Shown: piece after piece, positions 1 through 5,074 of the stretch | How positions within the stretch are numbered: position 1 is the stretch's first letter | How the letters are laid out: each line of letters starts with the position of its first letter | Source of the DNA: Pseudomonadota bacterium | GTDB taxonomy: Bacteria; Pseudomonadota; Alphaproteobacteria; Sphingomonadales; Sphingomonadaceae | NCBI GenBank assembly: GCA_023432995.1 | Contig: JAEZES010000091.1 | Location: 1-5,370, forward strand | Reading direction: 5' to 3' | Length of the DNA: 5,370 bases | Program-made: the position numbers and the translations under genes | The notes under the pieces: model-generated | Told to the model about the DNA's origin: nothing | The model's input: only the letters and a program-made list of their open reading frames with translations | The model's database searches: none

Positions 1-224
1 GCCTGGTGGCCGCGGTCGTGGCGCTGCGCTCGCTGTGCTACACCCAGATCCGCCGCGTTCGCGAGTTCCGCCTGGCCGAGATCGACGCCGGCTTCGGCCT
101 GCCCGAGGCGCGGCTCAGCGCGAGCCAAGAGGCCGAGCGCGAACGCGCCCACGACGCCGCCACCCGCGCGCTCAACGACGAGATCGCGCTCGCGGTAGCG
201 AACTTCACCGGGCTCACGCTGTGA
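1..224 (+). CDS. 3' end of an unrecognised gene (partial)
   Basis: The reading frame enters from the left edge (codons begin at position 3) and stops with TGA at 222-224, giving about 73 C-terminal residues. The visible part starts with a short hydrophobic run (LVAAVVALRSLCY), which could be the end of a membrane segment, followed by arginine-rich sequence (QIRRVREF) and a charged, probably helical region rich in Glu, Arg and Ala, ending ANFTGLTL. I do not recognise the family. It does not look like the C-terminus of SufB, the gene I would expect upstream. Its stop overlaps the GTG start of the DUF559 gene by 4 nt (GTGA), so the two are probably translated in a coupled way. GTG at position 6 is only an internal codon. 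Reality as coding sequence is supported by the coupling and by third-position GC bias; function is unknown. Confidence 0.6.
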   Translation, partial: LVAAVVALRSLCYTQIRRVREFRLAEIDAGFGLPEARLSASQEAERERAHDAATRALNDEIALAVANFTGLTL

Positions 225-736
225 CCGCGCGCAAGACCCTCTCCCTCCGCGGTCCCGCCGAACGCAAGGAAACCGCTCCGCGCACCGCGTGGAACGTGTC
301 CGAGACGCGGCGCGAGCGGCTCAAGGAGATGGCGCGGGCGATGCGGCGCGAGCCGACCGAGGCCGAAAAGGCGCTGTGGGCGCGGCTCGGCGGGCAGAAG
401 GTCGGCGGGTTCAAGTTCCATCGCCAGGTGGTGATTGGTTCGACGGTGGTCGACTTCGCCTGCCCGGCCCGCTGGCTGGTGGTCGAGGTGACCGGCGACG
501 TCAGCGCGGAAGTCGCCGCGCTGCAGGACAAGAAGCTGGCCGATGTCGGTGTGCGGGTGCTGCGCTTCGCCGAAGAGCAGGTGCTCGAGGACGGCGACAC
601 GGTCGTCGCAGCGATCCTCGCCGAGCTGCAGAAACCGTTCGACCGTCGCAAGGCGCTGGCGGCAAACGCGGCGGGCGCGCGGCGCGAGGCGGACGAGGTG
701 TTCGACACCACCGGCGACGAGGAGGAGGGTGCTTGA
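221..736 (+). CDS. DUF559 (Vsr-like fold) protein, active site apparently degraded
   Basis: Predicted protein of 171 residues. Residues about 38-136 match the DUF559 pattern: an N-terminal helix with RREPTEAEKALWARL (42-56), GGFKFHRQ (62-69), IGSTVVDFAC (72-81), LVVEV (86-90) and VRVLRF (111-116) followed by a VLED helix. DUF559 belongs to the Vsr/PD-(D/E)xK nuclease-like group. Family members usually carry an E-L-D-G-G-x-H type motif after the second core strand; here it reads EVTGDVS (89-95), so the second acidic residue and the histidine are missing while Asp78 and Glu89 remain. The segment to VRVLRF is also somewhat different from usual. I infer reduced or absent nuclease activity. The C-terminal 35 residues are charged and end EEEGA. 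GTG at 221 was chosen because it overlaps the upstream stop and because upstream codons of the open frame are shadowed by the preceding gene. Its role in Fe-S assembly is unknown. Confidence 0.85.
   Translation: MTARKTLSLRGPAERKETAPRTAWNVSETRRERLKEMARAMRREPTEAEKALWARLGGQKVGGFKFHRQVVIGSTVVDFACPARWLVVEVTGDVSAEVAALQDKKLADVGVRVLRFAEEQVLEDGDTVVAAILAELQKPFDRRKALAANAAGARREADEVFDTTGDEEEGA
721..729 (+). promoter_or_regulatory. Strong Shine-Dalgarno for the secreted-protein gene
   Basis: GGAGGAGGG lies six bases before the ATG at 736. It is the best purine-rich ribosome binding site in the window and sits inside the last codons of the DUF559 gene. It supports the ATG at 736 as a real start and suggests the small secreted protein is translated efficiently. 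Confidence 0.6.
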
Positions 737-1176
737 TGTTCAAGCGGTTGGCGCCCTGTCTGCTCGTTCTCGTGCCCGCGCCCGGCCTTGCCCAGACCTG
801 CACGCTCGACCGGCTCGATCTGGCCGGGCCGATCGCCGATGCCGTGCGCGCTTACGTGGTCTGCGGCATGCTCACCCGCGGGCAGACCGACCTGTCGCGC
901 GACGGACGCTCGATCGACGCGAGTATCTACGGGCCCAACTCGCCCACTGCCTGCGCGACCGTGCGCGCGAATGCGGTGCGCGAAGCCGATCGGACCCTTC
1001 AGCCGACGATGCCCAACCAAGAGGCGCGCGAGCGCTTCATCGCCGCGGCCCTCGAGGACGCCGACCACTTCATCGCGACGCTGCCCGCCAGCGATGCGGT
1101 CGGTATCGACCCAATCATGCAGCCGGCGCCCTGCGCTGCCGACCAGACCAGGACCTCGAATGCTCCAGATCGATAA
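736..1176 (+). CDS. Small predicted secreted protein with four mature cysteines
   Basis: Predicted protein of 146 residues, family not recognised. The N-terminus looks like a Sec signal peptide: a basic FKR start, a hydrophobic core (LAPCLLVLVPAPG) and a plausible cleavage after Ala19 before Gln20. There is no lipobox. The mature part has four cysteines at 22, 43, 73 and 133, which could form two disulfides in the periplasm. Residues 27-46 and 95-116 look helical; the tail (134-146) is polar. ATG736 overlaps the DUF559 stop by one base (TGATG) and has a strong ribosome binding site. The 3' end overlaps sufC by 17 nt, so it is embedded in the operon. An exported protein is out of place between cytosolic Fe-S assembly genes; a link to iron or redox sensing is only speculation. 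Confidence 0.75.
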   Translation: MFKRLAPCLLVLVPAPGLAQTCTLDRLDLAGPIADAVRAYVVCGMLTRGQTDLSRDGRSIDASIYGPNSPTACATVRANAVREADRTLQPTMPNQEARERFIAAALEDADHFIATLPASDAVGIDPIMQPAPCAADQTRTSNAPDR

Positions 1177-1900
1177 TCTCCACGCCACGGTTGGCGGCAC
1201 GCCGATCCTCAACGGGCTCACGCTCGCCGTGAACGCGGGCGAAGTGCACGCGATCATGGGGCCGAACGGTGCGGGCAAGTCGACGCTGGCCTATGTGCTC
1301 GGCGGGCGGCCGGGGTACGAGGTGACCGGGGGTTCGGTGAGCTTCAATGGACAGGATCTGCTCGCGCTCGCGCCGCACGAGCGGGCGGCGGCGGGGCTGT
1401 TTCTCGGGTTCCAGTACCCGGTCGAGATCCCCGGCGTCTCCAACGTGCAGTTCCTGCGCGAGGCGCTCAACGCGCAGCGCAAGGCGCGCGGGCAGGAGCC
1501 GCTGTCGGGCGGCGAGTTCCTCAAGCTCGCGCGCGAGAAGGCCGGGCTGCTCCGGTTCGACATGGAAATGCTCAAGCGGCCGGTGAACGTCGGCTTCTCG
1601 GGCGGCGAGAAGAAGCGCGCCGAGATGGTCCAGATGGGCATCCTCGACCCCGCCTTCGCGGTGCTCGACGAGACCGACAGCGGTCTCGACATCGATGCGT
1701 TGCGGATCGTCGGGGAGGGCATCAACGCGATCATGCGCCGCCCGGACAAGGGCGTGCTGCTGATCACCCACTACCAGCGGCTGCTCGATTACGTGAAGCC
1801 GGACGTGGTCCACGTGCTGTCGAAGGGCCGCATCGTCCGCAGCGGGGGGCCCGAGCTGGCGCTCGAACTCGAGCGCGAGGGTTACGAGGCGGTGGCGTGA
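1160..1900 (+). CDS. sufC: SufC, ATPase of the SufBCD Fe-S scaffold
   Basis: Predicted protein of 246 residues, the normal length for SufC. It is the soluble ABC-type ATPase that binds SufB and SufD and drives the conformational change needed for cluster assembly in the cytosol. All nucleotide-binding motifs are present: Walker A GPNGAGKST (34-42, Lys40), Q-loop GFQYP (83-87), ABC signature FSGGEKKR (146-153), Walker B AVLDE with catalytic Glu171, the SufC-typical ETDSGLDIDAL (171-181), and switch His204 in LLITHYQR. The ATG at 1160 was chosen because the protein then begins MLQIDNLHATV, as is usual for the family, with AGGA six bases upstream. The gene starts inside the last 17 nt of the secreted-protein gene and its TGA overlaps an ATG (TGATG at 1898-1902) that opens the small frame across the following repeat. 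The frame extends upstream to 788, but that part shadows the preceding gene. Confidence 0.97.
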   Translation: MLQIDNLHATVGGTPILNGLTLAVNAGEVHAIMGPNGAGKSTLAYVLGGRPGYEVTGGSVSFNGQDLLALAPHERAAAGLFLGFQYPVEIPGVSNVQFLREALNAQRKARGQEPLSGGEFLKLAREKAGLLRFDMEMLKRPVNVGFSGGEKKRAEMVQMGILDPAFAVLDETDSGLDIDALRIVGEGINAIMRRPDKGVLLITHYQRLLDYVKPDVVHVLSKGRIVRSGGPELALELEREGYEAVA

Positions 1901-2160
1901 TGGATTGGGTGCTCGCAGAGGTGCAGAGGCGCAGAGACTGGGGCCACGCGGAGACGCGGAGACGCGGAGCGGCCTGCGGCGAAGCCGCTCCCCGACTCCG
2001 TGCCATCCGCTTGTCGCAACCCGCAGGGGGGAAAGCGGCTTCGCCGCAGGCGCTACCCCTCCGCGCCTCTGCGCCTCTGCGAGCGCATCCCCTTTCCTTC
2101 TCCGCGTCTCCGCGTCTCCGCGTGAACCCCGTTGGCGCTGCCGTGGGATCGCGCGCATGA
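1900..2160 (+). CDS. Repeat-derived ORF bridging sufC and sufD (doubtful gene)
   Basis: An 86-codon frame starts at ATG 1900, overlapping the sufC stop by one base (TGATG), and ends with TGA at 2158-2160, overlapping the sufD ATG by 4 nt (ATGA). Nearly all of it is the inverted-repeat element, and the product is low-complexity (repeated APLRA, ASPRLRV and similar Arg/Ala/Ser/Pro patterns), the usual look of a spurious ORF from octamer repeats. I see no domain. The exact stop/start overlaps at both ends would nevertheless let ribosomes pass from sufC through to sufD without a break. That could be its only role: a translational bridge rather than a functional protein. There is no independent ribosome binding site beyond the end of sufC. 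Confidence 0.25.
   Translation: MDWVLAEVQRRRDWGHAETRRRGAACGEAAPRLRAIRLSQPAGGKAASPQALPLRASAPLRAHPLSFSASPRLRVNPVGAAVGSRA
1911..2124 (+). repeat. Compound inverted-repeat element between sufC and sufD
   Basis: The roughly 256 nt between sufC and sufD is dominated by inverted repeats in the order A B C - C' A' B'. A (1911-1932) pairs with A' (2063-2084) at 21 of 22 positions. B (1945-1969) is a perfect 25-nt inverted match of B' (2100-2124). C (1973-1989) is a perfect 17-nt inverted match of C' (2034-2050), and each C copy also contains its own small hairpin (GCGGC stem around GAA or TTC). A and B are built of related octamers, about three tandem copies each (GCAGAGGC-like and ACGCGGAG). The loop between C and C' is about 44 nt. 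This octamer style resembles dispersed intergenic repeats seen in GC-rich bacteria, including sphingomonads. No transposase or clear target-site duplication is visible. It would be transcribed with the operon and form strong RNA stems. Confidence 0.85.
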
Positions 2161-2909
2161 CCCTGCTCACCCTCCTCACCACGCGCGACGAGGACTGGCG
2201 CTATGCCGATCCCGAGGCGCTGGCGCAGCTCGCGCCGGCGGAGCTTGAGGTGTGGCACGAGGCCACGCTGGCCCCCGGCGAGACGCGCTCGAAGACGCTG
2301 ATCCTCGACGACGCGTACCCCGGCCTGCACCGCGTGCGGCTGACCGTCGGCGAAGGCGCTCGGGCGGAGATCTTCGCGGTGGCTTCGGCGAGTGCTTATA
2401 CCCGGCTCGAAGTCGAAGTGCGGCTGGCCACAGGCGCACACTTCGAGTTCGGCGGGGTGACCATCGGCGGCGGCACGGCGACGCGCGAGTTCGTCACCCG
2501 CGCCGTCCACGCCGAGCCCGGCGCGAGCTCGAACCAGGTCGTGCGCGCGGTCCACTGGGGCCAGGCCACGGGCAACTTCCTTGGCCGCATCGAGGTCGCC
2601 CGCCATGCGCAACAGACCGACGCGGCGCAGGATTTCAAGGGCCTGCTGCTCGAGCTCGGCGCTGCCGCCAATGCCAAGCCCGAGCTCGAGATCTTCGCCG
2701 ACGACGTCAAGTGCGCCCACGGCGCGGCGATCGGCGAGATGGACGAGGCCGCGCGCTTCTACATGGCCGCGCGCGGCATCCCGCCCGAGCTCGCGCAGAA
2801 GCTGCTCGTGCGCGCGTTCATCGCCGATGCCTTCGTCGCAGTCGCGGACGAGCGGGAGCGCGACGCGCTGTTCGACGCAGCCCTCGCGGCGCTGGGAGAC
2901 AAGGCATGA
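2157..2909 (+). CDS. sufD: SufD, short form, partner of SufB and SufC
   Basis: Predicted protein of 250 residues. SufD forms a heterodimer with SufB whose beta-helix core, together with SufC, makes the SufBC2D scaffold that assembles nascent Fe-S clusters in the cytosol. The C-terminal half is diagnostic: QTDAAQDFKGLLL, then ELEIFADDVKCAHGA (Cys186 and His188, matching the conserved Cys and His of the family), GEMDEAARFYMAARGI and LVRAFIADAF. E. coli SufD is about 420 residues, so this protein lacks most of the N-terminal helical region; such short SufD proteins are, to my knowledge, common in sphingomonads. ATG 2157 was chosen because it gives MTLLTLLTTRDEDWRY, a sensible SufD-like N-terminus, and overlaps the upstream frame by ATGA. 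The frame stays open back to 1905, but those codons are repeat DNA. The 3' end overlaps sufS by ATGA. Confidence 0.92.
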   Translation: MTLLTLLTTRDEDWRYADPEALAQLAPAELEVWHEATLAPGETRSKTLILDDAYPGLHRVRLTVGEGARAEIFAVASASAYTRLEVEVRLATGAHFEFGGVTIGGGTATREFVTRAVHAEPGASSNQVVRAVHWGQATGNFLGRIEVARHAQQTDAAQDFKGLLLELGAAANAKPELEIFADDVKCAHGAAIGEMDEAARFYMAARGIPPELAQKLLVRAFIADAFVAVADERERDALFDAALAALGDKA

Positions 2910-4204
2910 GCGAGCATGATCCAATCCTTCCCGAGCTTGCCTCGGGGAGGGGGACCGCCAGCGAAGCGGGGGGGGGAGGGGTACCCCTCCGTCAGCCGCC
3001 TTCGGCGCCTGCCACCTCCCCGAGCAAGCTCGGGGAGGATTTGCGGCGCGAGTTCCCCGGCCTGCGCAACGCCGACGGCACGCCGTGGCACTACCTCGAC
3101 TCCGCCGCCACGGCGCAGAAGCCGCAGGCGGTGATCGATGCGGTGACCCGCGCGATCGGCGCCGACTACGCCACGGTCCACCGCGGCGTGTACACGCGCT
3201 CGGCCGAGATGACGCTCGGCTACGAGGCGGCCCGGCGCCGGGTCGCCGAGTTCATCGGCGGCCGCGAGGACGAGGTGGTGTTCACCCGCGGCGCAACCGA
3301 GGCGATCAACCTCGTCGCTTACAGCTACCCCGACAAGCGCCGCGTGCTGCTGAGCGAGCTCGAGCACCACTCGAACATCGTGCCCTGGCAGCTCGCCGGA
3401 TGGCAGGTCGACGTCTGTCCGCTGACCGCCGACGGCCGGATCGACCTCGACGCCGCCGAGCGCCTGCTGACGAACGACCACGCGATGGTCGCCTTCGCGC
3501 ACGTGTCGAACGTACTCGGCTCGGTGCTCGACGCGCCGCGCGCCGCGGGCCTCGCCCATGCGGTCGGCGCCAGGCTGCTGCTCGACGGCTGCCAGGCGGT
3601 CCCGCGGCTGCCGGTCGACGTCGCCGCGCTCGGCTGCGACTTCTATGCCTTCTCCGGCCACAAGCTCTACGGTCCGACCGGGATCGGCGCCTTGTGGGGC
3701 CGTCGCGAGCTGCTCGAGGCCATGCCGCCGTGGCAGGGCGGCGGCGCGATGATCGAGCGGGTCACGTTCGAGAAGACCACCTTTGCGCCGCCGCCGCAGC
3801 GGTTCGAGGCAGGGACCCCGGCGATCGTCGAGGCGATCGGGCTCGGCGTGGCCTGCGATTATGTCGCCGGCATCGGTCTCGAGGCGATCCACGCGCACGA
3901 GGCGCGCCTGGTCGCGCAGTTGCGCGAAGGGCTCCGCGGGATGAACGACGTGACCCTGTTCGGGCCCGACGACAGCGCCGGCATCGTCAGCTTCGCGCTC
4001 GACGGCATTCATCCGCACGATCTCGGCACCATCCTGGACGAGGAGAGCGTCGCGATCCGCGCCGGGCACCATTGCGCGCAGCCGCTGATGGACCGTCTCG
4101 GCGTGCCGGCGACCGCGCGGGCGAGCTTTGGATTGTACAGCGACGAGAGCGACGTCGCCGCGCTGCTGCGCGGCATCGAGCGCACCAAGAGGATCTTCGG
4201 ATGA
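2906..4204 (+). CDS. sufS: SufS, group II cysteine desulfurase with repeat-derived N-terminal insert
   Basis: Predicted protein of 432 residues, about 25-30 longer than usual SufS. It is a PLP enzyme that takes sulfur from L-cysteine, releasing alanine and holding a persulfide on an active-site cysteine for transfer to the SufBCD scaffold. Visible signatures: WHYLDSAATAQKP (61-73), VHRGVYTRS, FTRGATEAINLVA, ELEHHSNIVPW with His154/155, LLDGCQAVPRLPVDV, PLP lysine Lys253 in SGHKLYGPTGIG, RFEAGTPAI, and catalytic Cys390 in RAGHHCAQPLM. The Lys to Cys spacing (137) is close to that of E. coli SufS (226 and 364). Residues about 7-45 are encoded by a palindromic repeat and are Gly/Pro/Ser-rich, probably disordered. 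ATG 2906 overlaps the sufD stop (ATGA) with GGGAG seven bases upstream. A TTG at 3041 just after the repeat is a less likely alternative start. The 3' end overlaps sufT by ATGA. Confidence 0.96.
   Translation: MSEHDPILPELASGRGTASEAGGGGVPLRQPPSAPATSPSKLGEDLRREFPGLRNADGTPWHYLDSAATAQKPQAVIDAVTRAIGADYATVHRGVYTRSAEMTLGYEAARRRVAEFIGGREDEVVFTRGATEAINLVAYSYPDKRRVLLSELEHHSNIVPWQLAGWQVDVCPLTADGRIDLDAAERLLTNDHAMVAFAHVSNVLGSVLDAPRAAGLAHAVGARLLLDGCQAVPRLPVDVAALGCDFYAFSGHKLYGPTGIGALWGRRELLEAMPPWQGGGAMIERVTFEKTTFAPPPQRFEAGTPAIVEAIGLGVACDYVAGIGLEAIHAHEARLVAQLREGLRGMNDVTLFGPDDSAGIVSFALDGIHPHDLGTILDEESVAIRAGHHCAQPLMDRLGVPATARASFGLYSDESDVAALLRGIERTKRIFG
2923..3041 (+). repeat. About 120-bp palindromic element inside the sufS 5' coding region
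   Basis: Left arm 2923-2950 and right arm 3015-3041 are inverted copies differing by one substitution and one inserted base. The centre is a perfect 16-bp palindrome at 2975-2990 around GGTACC, and intermediate stretches (for example CCGCCAGCGAAGCGG against GCCGCCTTCGGCG) pair imperfectly. The whole segment can therefore fold as one long hairpin. The arm sequence, CTCCCCGAGCTTGCTCGGGG-like, is of a kind I associate with dispersed repeats in sphingomonad genomes; this is recollection, not a search. It is read in frame as about 39 residues of SufS without a stop. No transposase is present and no target duplication is evident. Confidence 0.85.
2968..2976 (+). other. Run of nine G in the sufS coding sequence
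   Basis: Nine consecutive G residues lie inside the palindromic element and encode part of a four-glycine stretch (residues 22-25) of SufS. A tract of this length is prone to slippage in replication and to sequencing error. A one-base change would frameshift SufS near residue 23, before any conserved part of the enzyme. Confidence 0.9.
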
Positions 4205-4680
4205 ACGAGGAAACCGGCAAGAGCTTCCGGGTCGAGGAAGTCGAAGGCGTGCCGCCGCCGCCCCGCGCGCGCGTCGAGGACGCGGAACCCGCGGCCGAGA
4301 AGCTCGCACGCAAGCGCGACTACCTCGAAGGCTTTCTCGCGCAAGCGCCGCAGGGCGACAGCCCGACCGAGCCCGGTGGCGCGCTCTACGAGGCGGTGAT
4401 CGACGCGCTGCGCGAGATCTACGATCCCGAGATCCCGGTGAACATCTACGACCTCGGGTTGATCTACGGCGTCGAAGTCACCCCCGAGGCCGACGTCATG
4501 GTGACGATGACGCTGACCACGCCGCATTGCCCGGTCGCGGAATCGATGCCCGGCGAGGTCGAGCTCCGCGTCAGCTCGGTCCCGGGCGTGCGCGACGCCG
4601 AGGTCAACCTGGTGTGGGATCCGCCGTGGGACCCGGCCAAGATGAGCGATGAGGCCCGCCTCGAGCTGGGGATGTTGTAG
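4201..4680 (+). CDS. sufT: SufT-like MIP18/DUF59 Fe-S maturation protein
   Basis: Predicted protein of 159 residues. The MIP18/DUF59 domain covers residues about 60-159: YEAVIDALREIYDPEIPVN (63-81), IYDLGLIYGVEV, MTLTTPHCPVAESMPGEV with the single conserved Cys110, and the ending VWDPPWDPAKMSDEARLELGM. Members of this family in suf operons (SufT) act as auxiliary factors in maturation of Fe-S proteins in the cytosol; the exact step is not settled. The first 60 residues are a charged, Pro- and Glu-rich extension (GVPPPPRARVEDAEP) followed by a helical segment (AAEKLARKRDYLEGFLAQ), beyond the minimal domain of about 100 residues. ATG 4201 overlaps the sufS stop by ATGA and has AAGAGGA seven bases upstream. 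Cys110 is the only cysteine. Confidence 0.92.
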   Translation: MNEETGKSFRVEEVEGVPPPPRARVEDAEPAAEKLARKRDYLEGFLAQAPQGDSPTEPGGALYEAVIDALREIYDPEIPVNIYDLGLIYGVEVTPEADVMVTMTLTTPHCPVAESMPGEVELRVSSVPGVRDAEVNLVWDPPWDPAKMSDEARLELGML

Positions 4681-4706
4681 TGCCGCGTCCGGGCACCCAT
4701 CTCGAC

Positions 4707-4710
4707 GAGG
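4707..4710 (+). promoter_or_regulatory. Shine-Dalgarno deciding the A-type carrier start
   Basis: GAGG lies seven bases before ATG 4718 in the 37-nt gap after sufT. It supports 4718 over the upstream in-frame codon at 4649, which would run through the end of sufT and add a non-homologous leader. No promoter-like or terminator-like structure is evident in this gap. Confidence 0.5.
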
Positions 4711-4717
4711 CAAGCGC

Positions 4718-5074
4718 ATGACCGAGAGCAAGCTCCGCCAGCGACCCGCCGCGGTCACCCTGACGCCCGCCGCCGAGGCGCGCATCGCCGCGCTGATGGC
4801 GCGCGCGCCCGAAGGCGCGATCGGCGTGAAGCTCTCGACCCCGCGCCGCGGTTGCTCGGGGCTGGCCTACTCGGTCGACTACGTCACCGAGGAACAGCCT
4901 TTCGACGAGAAGATCGTCACTCCGGGGGGGACGTTCTACATCGACGGCGGCAGCGTGCTGTACCTGGTCGGTTCGACGATGGACTGGCAGGAGGACGATT
5001 TCGCCGCCGGCTTCGTGTTCGCCAATCCCAACGCCAAAGGTGCCTGTGGCTGCGGCGAGAGCTTTACGGTATGA
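4718..5074 (+). CDS. sufA: A-type Fe-S carrier (SufA/IscA, HesB family)
   Basis: Predicted protein of 118 residues, the normal size for the family. A-type carriers receive Fe-S clusters from the SufBCD scaffold and pass them to apo-proteins. The three ligand cysteines are all present: Cys46 in RRGCSGLAY, and Cys110 and Cys112 in the C-terminal CGCGESF. Also typical are VTLTPAAEARI (13-23), IGVKLS (35-40), the GSTMDWQEDDFAAGFVFANPNA segment (from 85; usual form GSELDY...GF.F.NPN) and the LYLVG strand. Sequence alone does not distinguish SufA from IscA or ErpA; the suf operon context favours sufA. ATG 4718 was chosen from GAGG seven bases upstream and family length. Its stop overlaps the next ATG by 4 nt (ATGA). 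Confidence 0.95.
   Translation: MTESKLRQRPAAVTLTPAAEARIAALMARAPEGAIGVKLSTPRRGCSGLAYSVDYVTEEQPFDEKIVTPGGTFYIDGGSVLYLVGSTMDWQEDDFAAGFVFANPNAKGACGCGESFTV

Noticed and set aside
35..220. Upstream extension of the DUF559 protein
   Set aside because: It overlaps the preceding gene in another frame and yields an Arg/Pro-rich shadow sequence; GTG 221 overlaps the upstream stop neatly.
1911..2124. CRISPR-like array from the repeated octamers
   Set aside because: Units are 8 nt in direct tandem with no spacers, and the larger arms are inverted rather than direct repeats.
1945..2124. Rho-independent terminator between sufC and sufD
   Set aside because: Stems are strong but there is no T-run after them, and the downstream genes are tightly coupled members of the same operon.
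1905..2156. N-terminal extension of SufD by about 84 residues from an upstream in-frame codon
   Set aside because: The codons are repeat DNA with low-complexity product; ATG 2157 gives a family-like N-terminus and an ATGA overlap.
2923..3041. Terminator or end of an insertion sequence at the sufD-sufS junction
   Set aside because: There is no T-run, no transposase frame, and the palindrome lies within the open sufS coding frame.
4649..4717. Longer A-type carrier starting at 4649
   Set aside because: It would overlap the conserved end of sufT and add a non-homologous leader; ATG 4718 has a ribosome binding site and normal family length.
214..4785. Several long minus-strand open frames
   Set aside because: All are Arg/Ala/Pro-rich antisense shadows of well-supported plus-strand genes, expected in such GC-rich DNA.
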